A DNA stretch of 64,000 nt, taken from positions 124,001 through 188,000 of the forward strand of contig CAMBXO010000001.1 of NCBI GenBank assembly GCA_945871915.1, read 5' to 3'. The first letter of the stretch is position 1; each line of letters begins with the position of its first letter. The position numbers and the translations under genes are program-made. This DNA is from Singulisphaera sp. GP187 (lineage in GTDB: Bacteria; Planctomycetota; Phycisphaerae; Phycisphaerales; SM1A02). Below, in pieces: positions 37,791 through 46,537 of the stretch. A model generated the notes under the pieces. It made no database searches, was not told the DNA's origin, and saw nothing but the letters and a program-made list of their open reading frames with translations.

Positions 37791-39611
37791 ATGTCAGTTT
37801 TTCGGTTTAGAGCTCAATGCCGTACCCGCCGCGGACGGTTGATTCCATTGGCAGTGTGGCTGCTGTGTGCAGCGACCGCCCATGCTCGCCAGACCCAGTG
37901 CAATCAGGTGCATGAAACTCCGAGCTGCGATGATGCGATTTGCAGTGCCTTGGTATGCGAATATAAGCCCGCATGTTGCGCCGATACATGGGATTCCGCA
38001 TGCGTGGCCTACGCCAACAGTGTGTGTTCGGGCTGCGGCGTGAACCAGCGAAGTTGCCGAGAGATTCATTGGGATGTTTCAGGTTGCGGCAATACGGAGT
38101 GCTGCAATTTGGTCTGCGCAATAGACCCCTTCTGTTGCCAAGTGGAGTGGGACTTTTCGTGCGTTGTCTACGCGGGTGCATGCCCAGCTCCACCGCCTTT
38201 AGAGTGTGGTGCCGCCGGCACCGAGTCGTGCAACGCCCCCCATGATTCTCCAAGTTGTTCAAATGCCGACTGCTGCGAACAGGTTTGCAGTTACGGTGAA
38301 TTGAGTTACTGCTGCAGCGAGGGGTGGGACGACTTCTGCGTGCAAGCCGCCAATTGGTATTGCCCCGACCAGTGCGCCACCATTTGCCCACTGCAGGCGG
38401 ACTTGGAAACCGAATTCTGCAGCGAGAACACAAACGACCCCGGATTTCGCTCGGAGTCGGTTGGTACGCCCCAAGCATTGACGACTGTTGACATGGTCTG
38501 CGGAACCGTGCAGGTCACCGGTACAGCCAGCGAGACGGATGTAGATGTGTATGCCTTGAACCTTACAAACGAGGACACAGACGGCGACGGCTTGGTGAAA
38601 GTACGAATGACCTTTCTTTCGGGAAGTCCCATGTTTGTTTCCCTGGTGCCGCCTGCGGTCAATGTTGCAGGCCTTGCTTCAGCACATTTGACGGTGAATT
38701 CAGACCATTGCGGCGAATCAACTCAGTGGTCTTGCGTGGCTCCAGGTCTCTACTGGGTGGTGGTCGCACCGGGCACTGATGGAACAATCGATGATGCCAC
38801 GGAAATTGATTGCGGTGGCCACCTTCGCAACTACCACCTCACCGTTGAACATGCGGCGGTATGCGGAACGCCCTGCGGCGCTTCGAGCGAATCGTGCTTT
38901 CAAGTGCACGAAGGAATCTCCTGTTCTGATCCAGCGTGCTGTGCAATCGTGTGCGGTACTCGTCCGCTTTGCTGCGATCTTGGATGGGATACAGGGTGCG
39001 CCGAAATTGCCATCGATGTGTGCACTCTTCCATTGGCTGCCAATGATGTGTGCGGCGATGCGACTCCGATGACGGATGACATCACAGCATTTGAATTGCT
39101 CACGGCAACCGCCGACAGTCTCGCTTGTTCATGTGCGGTCAGCGTGACCCCAATCGGACAAGATGTCTGGTTTGCATGGCAGCCCACAGACAATGGCGTC
39201 TATCAGGTTTCCACATGTGGAACAGATTTCGACACACGACTGCAAGTGTTTTCAGGAGCCTGCCACGCTCTGAGTCCGATCGCCTGTTCAGACAATTCCA
39301 GTGCGTGTTCGCCTCCACAAGCCAGTGTGACCAAGCCCACAGTTCGCGGCGGGTACGTGTATCTGATTCGAGTTTCGGCCGTCGGCGATCAGCGTGGCAT
39401 CGGGCAACTCTCCATTACTCCGGTGCTGACAACGCCCGCGTGCAGAGCGGATGTGGATGGATCCGGCGAAGTCGACTTTGGTGATATCGCGTTTGCGTTG
39501 CTTGACTTCGGCCCTTGCGAAGGGTGTGCGGGCGATCTTGACAACAGCGGATCCATTGACTTTGGAGACACCGCCGTCATGTTGCTTGAATTTGGACAGT
39601 GTCCGCAGTGA
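37791..39611 (+). CDS. Secreted Cys-rich protein with four Cys8 modules, PPC-like regions and C-terminal dockerin-like module
   Basis: Signal peptide; four C-x3-H...CC..VC...CC...WD..C modules; C-terminal CRADVDGSGEVDFGDIAFALLDFGPCEGCAGDLDNSGSIDFGDTAVMLLEFG. Confidence 0.85.
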   Translation: MSVFRFRAQCRTRRGRLIPLAVWLLCAATAHARQTQCNQVHETPSCDDAICSALVCEYKPACCADTWDSACVAYANSVCSGCGVNQRSCREIHWDVSGCGNTECCNLVCAIDPFCCQVEWDFSCVVYAGACPAPPPLECGAAGTESCNAPHDSPSCSNADCCEQVCSYGELSYCCSEGWDDFCVQAANWYCPDQCATICPLQADLETEFCSENTNDPGFRSESVGTPQALTTVDMVCGTVQVTGTASETDVDVYALNLTNEDTDGDGLVKVRMTFLSGSPMFVSLVPPAVNVAGLASAHLTVNSDHCGESTQWSCVAPGLYWVVVAPGTDGTIDDATEIDCGGHLRNYHLTVEHAAVCGTPCGASSESCFQVHEGISCSDPACCAIVCGTRPLCCDLGWDTGCAEIAIDVCTLPLAANDVCGDATPMTDDITAFELLTATADSLACSCAVSVTPIGQDVWFAWQPTDNGVYQVSTCGTDFDTRLQVFSGACHALSPIACSDNSSACSPPQASVTKPTVRGGYVYLIRVSAVGDQRGIGQLSITPVLTTPACRADVDGSGEVDFGDIAFALLDFGPCEGCAGDLDNSGSIDFGDTAVMLLEFGQCPQ

Positions 39612-39612
39612 T

Positions 39613-41088
39613 TCAGGCGCCAAGCCCACGCGTGCTTGGATTCAGATTTCGTCTGAGAATCTTCCCTGTTGCATTCCGTGGCAAGGCTTCAAGGTGGCGA
39701 ATCTCTCGAGGCACTTTGTAAGCAGGTAACACCTCTCGACAGTGGTGCTGCAGGGCCGAGGCATCAAAGTGGGCACCTTCGTGCAGTTCAACAAAGGCCA
39801 AGGGCACTTCGCCACGCATCGCATCCTGCATGCCGATCACCGCCGAGTCCTTGACCGATGGATGCCGATTGAGCACTTCTTCCATCTCTCGTGGAAAAAC
39901 GTTTTCACCTGAAATGATCAGCATCTCCTTGATTCGACCAGTGATGAACAGGTGCCCATCCGTATCGAAACGCCCCATGTCACCTGTCTTGAAGAATCCA
40001 TGTGCGTCGAAAGCTGCAGCGGACTCCTCCGGAAGATTCCAGTACCCGTGCATCACATGTGGCCCCTTGATGCGCACTTCGCCATCTTGAAGCGCCCCAA
40101 GCACTCGTTCATCCGGAGCCACAATTCGCTCTTGCACTTCCGGCAGCGGTCGTCCCACACTCCGAGGCCTCCACTCGCTGGGCAAACACCAATTGCTCAC
40201 CGGACTCGTCTCGGTGAGGCCATACCCCTCGGCGATGCGGACACCAAATCGCTGATGAAAAGAATTCGCCACAGCATCCGGAAGCGGTTCCCCACCACTC
40301 ACTGCATACCGCAAGGCTGCAAAGCACTCAGGCCCACCATGTTTCGCCGCGTGCAATGCGTTGTACATACTGGGAATGGCCACAAACGCAGTCACTTGAT
40401 GACGCAACGCAAGATCAAGCACTTTGCGGGGCTGGAATTTGGCGGTGTAAATCGCTCTCGCTCCAATCGCCAGAGGTAAGAGCGTCAGAACCGTCATGCC
40501 GAATGAGTGAAATTGAGGCAAGACCCCCAGCAGCACATCGCGATGATCAAATTCCGCCCAACGGATGATCTGGTCGATGTTGGACTCAAGATTGCCAGCC
40601 GACAGCATCACACCTTTCGGGCGACCACTGGTTCCACTGGTGTACAAAAGTACGGCCAGATCCTCCGGCTTTCGCCGCTTGCTGCATCGAATAGGTGGGA
40701 ACCCCTTGAAGTTGAGCGATTCCAACTTGAGCGGCTTCATGGATTTCGTCGGACCGTGAATAAAGTCCAGCATCGGCTCGACCGTGACCACCGTGTCGGC
40801 ACCGGAATCCTGCATGACAAACTCCAAATCCTCCCGAGAGAGCAGGTAATTCAAAGGCACGGCGACCCTCCCGGTCATCCATGTCGCTAGGAGCGCCGCT
40901 GGAAACAGCCCACCCGTCGGCAGCAGCAACCCAACTGCTTTGCGATCGGTCGATCGATCAATCGCGCGGGCAATGTGCCACGCTGCCACCAGCAGGGTGA
41001 GACCGGTCCATGTTCGCTGGTCGTCCACCACGAATGGCCGAAAGGGATGGCGAACGAATTGGTGCAAGGTGCGCTGAAGCAATCGCAT
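39613..41088 (-). CDS. AMP-dependent synthetase / long-chain acyl-CoA ligase-like
   Basis: AVLLYTSGTSGRPKGVMLSAGN, GYGLTETSPV, FFKTGDMGRFDTDGHLFITGRIKEMLIISGENVFPREME, PRNATGKILRR. Confidence 0.93.
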   Translation of the reverse strand: MRLLQRTLHQFVRHPFRPFVVDDQRTWTGLTLLVAAWHIARAIDRSTDRKAVGLLLPTGGLFPAALLATWMTGRVAVPLNYLLSREDLEFVMQDSGADTVVTVEPMLDFIHGPTKSMKPLKLESLNFKGFPPIRCSKRRKPEDLAVLLYTSGTSGRPKGVMLSAGNLESNIDQIIRWAEFDHRDVLLGVLPQFHSFGMTVLTLLPLAIGARAIYTAKFQPRKVLDLALRHQVTAFVAIPSMYNALHAAKHGGPECFAALRYAVSGGEPLPDAVANSFHQRFGVRIAEGYGLTETSPVSNWCLPSEWRPRSVGRPLPEVQERIVAPDERVLGALQDGEVRIKGPHVMHGYWNLPEESAAAFDAHGFFKTGDMGRFDTDGHLFITGRIKEMLIISGENVFPREMEEVLNRHPSVKDSAVIGMQDAMRGEVPLAFVELHEGAHFDASALQHHCREVLPAYKVPREIRHLEALPRNATGKILRRNLNPSTRGLGA

Positions 41089-41113
41089 GACAGACGGTAA
41101 AGTATGCCCCACC

Positions 41114-42031
41114 ATGCGTCTTCACCACTTGCAGCTCTGTGTGATTGTGCTTCCATTCACATTCGTTTTTCTTGTGGGCTGCCAAGGGCCGCAACAGAAA
41201 CTTGATGATGCCACTCGCGCTTACGATGCAAGTGATTGGGTGAAGGCGTACGGTGACGCGTCCGCTGCACAGTCCGAGGCTCAACCCCCACTTAAGCAGC
41301 ATGCGGCGTTTGTCGCTGGATTGGCGGCTTATCGCCAAGATCAATTTGACGAGGCTCGCACCCGATTTCTTTTTGCAGAGACGAGTGATGACAAGCAAAT
41401 CAGCGGACAAGCCAAGGTCATGCTCGGCGATCTCTTGGTAAAGAATGGCCAGCCAGCCGCTGCGGCCGCGAAGTACGATCAAGCCGCGTCGCTTCTTTCC
41501 GGCGATGCCGCCCAGCGAGCGAGCCGCCTTGCCGAATCGGCCAGGGAACAGTCCAAGGCTCCGCCGGCAACGCCTGCACCGATCATTGAGCAGGCCAACG
41601 ATGACTCACAGGACTCTGATCCGGAATCCATGCCGCGAGCCGCACCGCACAATAAGAAAGCATCGGCGGCCAAGTCGGATCGCGTTGCAAAGCAAGGATC
41701 AAATTCAAGCGACAAGGCCGCTTCGAGCAGGTCGAGCGACAAGGTCACTTCGACCAAAGCGAACATCGCAAAAACAAAAACGGCCAAGCGATTCACGATT
41801 CAATGTGGTGCCTATGTCCATGAGTCTGCCGCTCGACGCCGCGCCAAAGATCTCACGGATGAAGCAAAGCGGGCAGGTCTTGCGGCGCCCAAGGTGCATC
41901 GTGAAACCGGCCGGGATGGCAAGCACTTGTGGGTCGTTTCCATTGGCTCATTCACCTCGCGGGATGCTGGCAAGAAAGCCATGGCGAAACTGAAAGTGGA
42001 TCACGCAGAAGTGCTCCCGGTGACCGGCTGA
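41114..42031 (+). CDS. SPOR-domain lipoprotein
   Basis: Lipobox-like VFLVGC; C-terminal FTIQCGAYVHESAARRRAKDLTDEAKRAGLAAPKVHRE...LWVVSIGSFTSRDAGKKAMAKL. Confidence 0.8.
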   Translation: MRLHHLQLCVIVLPFTFVFLVGCQGPQQKLDDATRAYDASDWVKAYGDASAAQSEAQPPLKQHAAFVAGLAAYRQDQFDEARTRFLFAETSDDKQISGQAKVMLGDLLVKNGQPAAAAAKYDQAASLLSGDAAQRASRLAESAREQSKAPPATPAPIIEQANDDSQDSDPESMPRAAPHNKKASAAKSDRVAKQGSNSSDKAASSRSSDKVTSTKANIAKTKTAKRFTIQCGAYVHESAARRRAKDLTDEAKRAGLAAPKVHRETGRDGKHLWVVSIGSFTSRDAGKKAMAKLKVDHAEVLPVTG

Positions 42032-42034
42032 TCT

Positions 42035-42403
42035 TCAATCGCGGTTCATCATGAAGGTGGCCGTGCGTTCAAAGTATTCCATCATCTGTTCTCGAAACGG
42101 CGAGGCGATCTGTGCATCGTCGAGTGCTCCACGCATGCACTCCACCCATGCATTTCGCGCCGCAAGGTCAATCGCAAACGCGGCATGGCGCATACGCAAT
42201 CGAGGATGCCCCTTGCGATCGGAGTAAGTTGTGGGGCCGCCGAAATACTGAATCAGAAATTCTGCCTGATTTCGAATCGGCTCCTCAAGATCAATTGGAA
42301 ACATCGGACGCAGCAAGCCATCTTGACTGATGCGTCCATAGAACGCTCTGGCAATTTTCCAAAACGCTTCGGACCCCAGGACTGCATGAAGACTTGGTGT
42401 CAT
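42035..42403 (-). CDS. Truncated hemoglobin (group II-like)
   Basis: FYGRISQDGLLRPMFP, QYFGGPTTYSDRKGHPRLRMRHAAFAI. Confidence 0.85.
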   Translation of the reverse strand: MTPSLHAVLGSEAFWKIARAFYGRISQDGLLRPMFPIDLEEPIRNQAEFLIQYFGGPTTYSDRKGHPRLRMRHAAFAIDLAARNAWVECMRGALDDAQIASPFREQMMEYFERTATFMMNRD

Positions 42404-43569
42404 CGCCGAGCCTTCAAGGCGATCAGCAATCGCTCATAGTGTTCTGGAAGGTTGTAGATGGCGGCACTCACTCGCACCCACCACCGACCGCCCCAGTCGA
42501 TGATCGGTACTTCAATGCGCTCGGTCGCGTACAGATCCGCTTGCAACGCCTCCACCGTACCGAATCGACGAAGTGTGTCGGGTAACTGCACGGTGGCCAT
42601 CGATGTAAGGCAACAACCATCGAGCGGACTTGCCGGTGAAACATCCAGGCCATGAACCAGCAGTTGATGCGCCCAACACGCCAAGGCATGATTGTGTTGA
42701 AGCACCCGTTCAAATCCGAGTTCATGCAGAAACGCCAGAGCCGCCGGCACTGCCAGCCATGCGGAGAAATCTCGTGTGCCTTGCCAGTCAAATTCCCGCT
42801 GGAAACTGCTGCCAAAGTGATGACTGATCACGCAGGGGTGAATCTGATTCGCATAATCCGCTTGCACGCGAAGAAACGCACTCCCCTTGGGAGCCATGAT
42901 CCACTTGTGCAAATTGGCGGCGTAGAACTCGGCATGGACTGCACTCACATCCAGTTGGATGGAGCCTGGTGCATGCGCGCCATCGACCAGCAACAAGGTG
43001 CCCGCGGGTAATTGCGATCGCAATTGCCCCACAGGAAAGTGAAGGGCCGTCGGACTGGTGACATGATCGATAACCAGCAATTTGGTGTGTGCATTCACCG
43101 CTGCAAGAATCGGACGCAGCAAGGCGTCGGGACTTTGGGTTGGAATCTCGACAGGCACTTCACGCACCGTCGCGCCACACTCACCCGCTCGACTTCGCAT
43201 CGCCTGCTTGACGGCGAAATAGACATGATCGGTGCAAAGCAGTTCATCCCCCGGATTCAAACGCAGAGATCGCAGAACCGCATTCACACCCTCCGTTGCA
43301 TTGGTCACAAGACCATACTCAGCAGGCAATCCGCCAAACGCTTTCGCCAAGTGACCCTTGACCTCTGCCAGCATCGACTCGATGCGCCGGCCGATCATTT
43401 CAATTGGGTCCGCTTCAAGGCGATCGCGCCAGGTGTCTTGTGCCGCACGAACGCATCGAGGCACCGACCCAAATGAGCCGTGATTCAAGAACACCAAATT
43501 TGGATCAAGACCAAATTCCTTCCGAACCGCTTCCGGAAATTGCACGGGTGGTTGAAGGTTTTTTTCCAT
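42400..43569 (-). CDS. Class V aminotransferase (isopenicillin N epimerase-like)
   Basis: FLNHGSFGSVPRCV, LVTNATEGVNAVLRSL, LLVDGAHAPGSIQLDV, YAANLHKWIMAPKGSAFL. Confidence 0.88.
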   Translation of the reverse strand: MEKNLQPPVQFPEAVRKEFGLDPNLVFLNHGSFGSVPRCVRAAQDTWRDRLEADPIEMIGRRIESMLAEVKGHLAKAFGGLPAEYGLVTNATEGVNAVLRSLRLNPGDELLCTDHVYFAVKQAMRSRAGECGATVREVPVEIPTQSPDALLRPILAAVNAHTKLLVIDHVTSPTALHFPVGQLRSQLPAGTLLLVDGAHAPGSIQLDVSAVHAEFYAANLHKWIMAPKGSAFLRVQADYANQIHPCVISHHFGSSFQREFDWQGTRDFSAWLAVPAALAFLHELGFERVLQHNHALACWAHQLLVHGLDVSPASPLDGCCLTSMATVQLPDTLRRFGTVEALQADLYATERIEVPIIDWGGRWWVRVSAAIYNLPEHYERLLIALKARR

Positions 43570-43723
43570 GGAACGGGAAACTATCCCCTTGGCTGCACGG
43601 CAATGCCCACTTTACCGGTCGCCTTCTGTTTGGCTAACATATACCGAACAAATTGTGGTGCCGCCTTCGGTGTTCGTCCGATTGGGTTTCAAGACTGATC
43701 GATACGAAAAAAGGAGCCACACC

Positions 43724-44293
43724 ATGCGACTGACCTCAACGAATCCTCTCCATGCACGCCACCGATTTCTGCAACCCACCTTTGAACACGACGCGCCACT
43801 GCTGTGCACCGGGCCGGGTGGAGACTTTACAACTCGCTACCACGCATTCGGCGGCGGATTGGTGGCCGTGGAGGGTGGGCCGCAGACCGACTCCGTGGCC
43901 GTGGTACGCCAACGCGTCGACTGGATTGAACGGTTGCTCGGTGTTCGCAGATGGAAAATGTTTCGGCGCGTTGACACACCGGCGACCGCGCCGCCAATCC
44001 CTCAACCAACTTCAGGTCCCAATCAGCCATGGCGCCATGGCCGATGGGCGTCTGAACTCGCTCTTGCAAGGAACCTAACCCATGTCCATGACACTCACAC
44101 CGCAGCAAATTCGAATCTTCCGCCTCATTCGCGACTCACGGAACAAGCGTGGCTATTCCCCCACCATGCAGGAACTCGCCGACGAACTCGGCATCAGCAA
44201 AGTGACCGTGTTCGAGCATGTCGGAGCACTCGTGGACAAGGGAGCTCTGATTCGACAACCGAACAAGGCTCGCTCTTTAGCCATCGCCGATGA
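43724..44293 (+). CDS. Hypothetical protein, SD-supported start, extends out of frame into lexA
   Basis: AAGGAG at 43711-43716, 7 nt before ATG; 190 aa ORF, but its last ~70 codons overlap lexA. Confidence 0.35.
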   Translation: MRLTSTNPLHARHRFLQPTFEHDAPLLCTGPGGDFTTRYHAFGGGLVAVEGGPQTDSVAVVRQRVDWIERLLGVRRWKMFRRVDTPATAPPIPQPTSGPNQPWRHGRWASELALARNLTHVHDTHTAANSNLPPHSRLTEQAWLFPHHAGTRRRTRHQQSDRVRACRSTRGQGSSDSTTEQGSLFSHRR

Positions 44294-44714
44294 TGCAACG
44301 CTGCCCGATGAGCGGATCACTTCTGGAACGCTTCCACTGGTTGGCCGCATTGCCGCTGGACAACCCATTGAGAAATTTCCGCAAGACGAAACACTGGAGT
44401 TAGAAAGCATTTTCGGTGCCCGCCGAGGCCAAAGCGGAAACCTGTTTGCGCTGCAAGTGGATGGCATGAGTATGCGCGACGAGGGAATTCTGGATGGTGA
44501 CTATGTCATTGTCGAGCAACGAAGCGTGGCCCGAAACGGCGAGCGTGTTGTTGCTTTGCTGCCAAATGGGGAAACAACTCTGAAGACCTTCTTCAAGGAA
44601 AAGGGACACATTCGGCTGCAGCCAGCCAATCCGGATTTCGACGCGATCATTGTCGCACAGTGCGCCATTCAGGGTGTGGTAGTTGGCGTGGTGCGTCGCT
44701 ACGGTCGCAACTGA
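44082..44714 (+). CDS. lexA: LexA repressor
   Basis: LTPQQIRIFRLIRDSRNKRGYSPTMQELADELGISKVTVFEHV and peptidase S24 domain FALQVDGMSMRDEGILDGDYVIVEQ...ERVVALLPNGETTLKTFFKE. Confidence 0.95.
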   Translation: MSMTLTPQQIRIFRLIRDSRNKRGYSPTMQELADELGISKVTVFEHVGALVDKGALIRQPNKARSLAIADDATLPDERITSGTLPLVGRIAAGQPIEKFPQDETLELESIFGARRGQSGNLFALQVDGMSMRDEGILDGDYVIVEQRSVARNGERVVALLPNGETTLKTFFKEKGHIRLQPANPDFDAIIVAQCAIQGVVVGVVRRYGRN

Positions 44715-44782
44715 CCCGCACAGGATCTGCACCAGAGTTCAGAACGTTTCATCGCGCCGTCAGTCTCAGCGTGCCGTCGGTC

Positions 44783-45568
44783 TCATTTCGCCGTCAGTAA
44801 TGAAGTCGCAAACTCTCCCGCGCGAACCGCTGCAAGTGTGGCGTCGCCTTCTGCCAAGCGGCGAACTAGCGAACTTCCAACGATGGCCGCATCGGCGTAT
44901 TGCAGCACGGCCTTCACCTGCGCTGCCGTACTAATTCCAAATCCAACCGCCAGCGGAAGCTGCGTGTGAGCTCGAACGCGTGCAACCAAAGCCTTGACAT
45001 CGGGTGCGTCGTGGCGTTCGCCTGTAAGACCTTCCCTTGCGAGCAAATAGACAAAGCCGGTACTGAATCGCACCAGTCGGGCGATGCGTTCACTCGAACT
45101 TGTGGGCGCCACCAACATGGTGAAGGACATCGCTCGCTTCGAAGCCGCCTCTGCAAGCGGCGACACCACTTCCAAATCCACATCCGGAATGATGATCCCA
45201 TCAAAGCCCGCATCCGAGAGTTGCTCGATAAACGCCGGCCCCCCGCCTCGATGCACTAGGCTCTCGCTCACCATAGCCACAAGGCCGATGGTCAGTTCAG
45301 ACCGAGCGGATTTGATCGCCTGCAGAATTGTCTTGGGTGTCACTCCCCGCACAAGCGCGCGGTGCATGGCCTGCGAAATCACCGGACCATCGGCGATCGG
45401 ATCTGAGAATGGAATCCCGATTTCCACCACGCTTGCACCTGCGGACTGGAGAGATTTCAGCGTGGGGACAAGCGTTTCAAGAGATGGATCACCCGCGACA
45501 ACAAATGGCATCAGCGCCTTGCGATTCGACGATCGCAAGTCAGCGAAGATTCGGTCGATACGTCCCAT
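44783..45568 (-). CDS. trpA: Tryptophan synthase alpha chain
   Basis: ALMPFVVAGDPSLETL, VVEIGIPFSDPIADGPVIS, GIIIPDVDLE, AVGFGIS. Confidence 0.95.
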   Translation of the reverse strand: MGRIDRIFADLRSSNRKALMPFVVAGDPSLETLVPTLKSLQSAGASVVEIGIPFSDPIADGPVISQAMHRALVRGVTPKTILQAIKSARSELTIGLVAMVSESLVHRGGGPAFIEQLSDAGFDGIIIPDVDLEVVSPLAEAASKRAMSFTMLVAPTSSSERIARLVRFSTGFVYLLAREGLTGERHDAPDVKALVARVRAHTQLPLAVGFGISTAAQVKAVLQYADAAIVGSSLVRRLAEGDATLAAVRAGEFATSLLTAK

Positions 45569-45615
45569 GGAAACGATGCTAGCGGTAGGCTTTCTCCGTC
45601 GGTTCATTGCGGAAT

Positions 45616-45688
45616 GGCCTGGTAGCTCAGCGGACAGAGCATCTGACTCATAATCGGAAAGACCTCGGTTCGAATCCGAGCCAGGCTA
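45616..45688 (+). tRNA. tRNA with CAT anticodon (Met or Ile2; not resolved)
   Basis: GGCCTGGTAGCTCAGCGGACAGAGCATCTGACTCATAATCGGAAAGACCTCGGTTCGAATCCGAGCCAGGCT; loop CTCATAA. Confidence 0.9.
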
Positions 45689-45709
45689 TTGGTTGACTGG
45701 AACTCCCCG

Positions 45710-46537
45710 ATGCGCACCACCCTTCTTGGATTTATGTTTGCTCTGCTCGCCGCCTGCACAACGGTGGAGGGCACTGGCAGAGGTCAACTGAATTTGTTTT
45801 CTCCGGATCAAGAAGCGGAACTTGGTCGCGAGGCCTACGAAGACGAACTCAAGGGATCCAAGATTCTTCCCGAGACCGATCCGAAAACAATCCGCGTACA
45901 GGCCATCGGCCGGCGCGTGGAAGCAGCAGCGAAGATTCGTTCGCCCACCATGGCTCAACGCATGGAGTGGACGTGGACCGTTGTGGATGACCCAAAGTCC
46001 ATCAATGCATGGATGGTTCCGGGTGGCCGCGGTGCGGTGGACACGGGCATGGTGGACTTTGTGAAGAGCGATGATGAACTTGCCATTGTGATGGGGCACG
46101 AGGCGAGTCACGCACTGGCTCGCCATGGAACAGAACGAGTCAGCCACGGAATTCTTCTTGGCGTTGGTGTCGAAGTGACTGGCGCCGCCACGGGAAGCGA
46201 GGCGGTGGGCGAGGGTGTTTCGGCCGCCGTGGAACTGGGGTTGACCCTTCCACATAGCCGTGAACAGGAAAGTGAAGCGGATGACCTTGGTTTATTGATC
46301 GCTGCACAAGCCGGGTACGACCCAACGCAAGCCATTGATTTGTGGCGTCGCATGGAGGCTCGCGGTGAAGGAACATTTGAATTCCTCAGTACGCATCCAA
46401 GTGAAGCCACTCGCATCGAACGCTTGCAGCGACTTATGCCGCAGGCGTTGGAGGTGTATCAGCGTGCCAAACTCGACGCTGCTTTGCCAGTTTCCACTTC
46501 AGGCGAGCCGCGTTCCCAATCACACTCAGATCACTAA
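45710..46537 (+). CDS. M48-family zinc metalloprotease, lipoprotein
   Basis: Lipobox FALLAAC; VMGHEASHALARHGTERVS; STHPSEATRIERLQRLMP. Confidence 0.88.
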   Translation: MRTTLLGFMFALLAACTTVEGTGRGQLNLFSPDQEAELGREAYEDELKGSKILPETDPKTIRVQAIGRRVEAAAKIRSPTMAQRMEWTWTVVDDPKSINAWMVPGGRGAVDTGMVDFVKSDDELAIVMGHEASHALARHGTERVSHGILLGVGVEVTGAATGSEAVGEGVSAAVELGLTLPHSREQESEADDLGLLIAAQAGYDPTQAIDLWRRMEARGEGTFEFLSTHPSEATRIERLQRLMPQALEVYQRAKLDAALPVSTSGEPRSQSHSDH

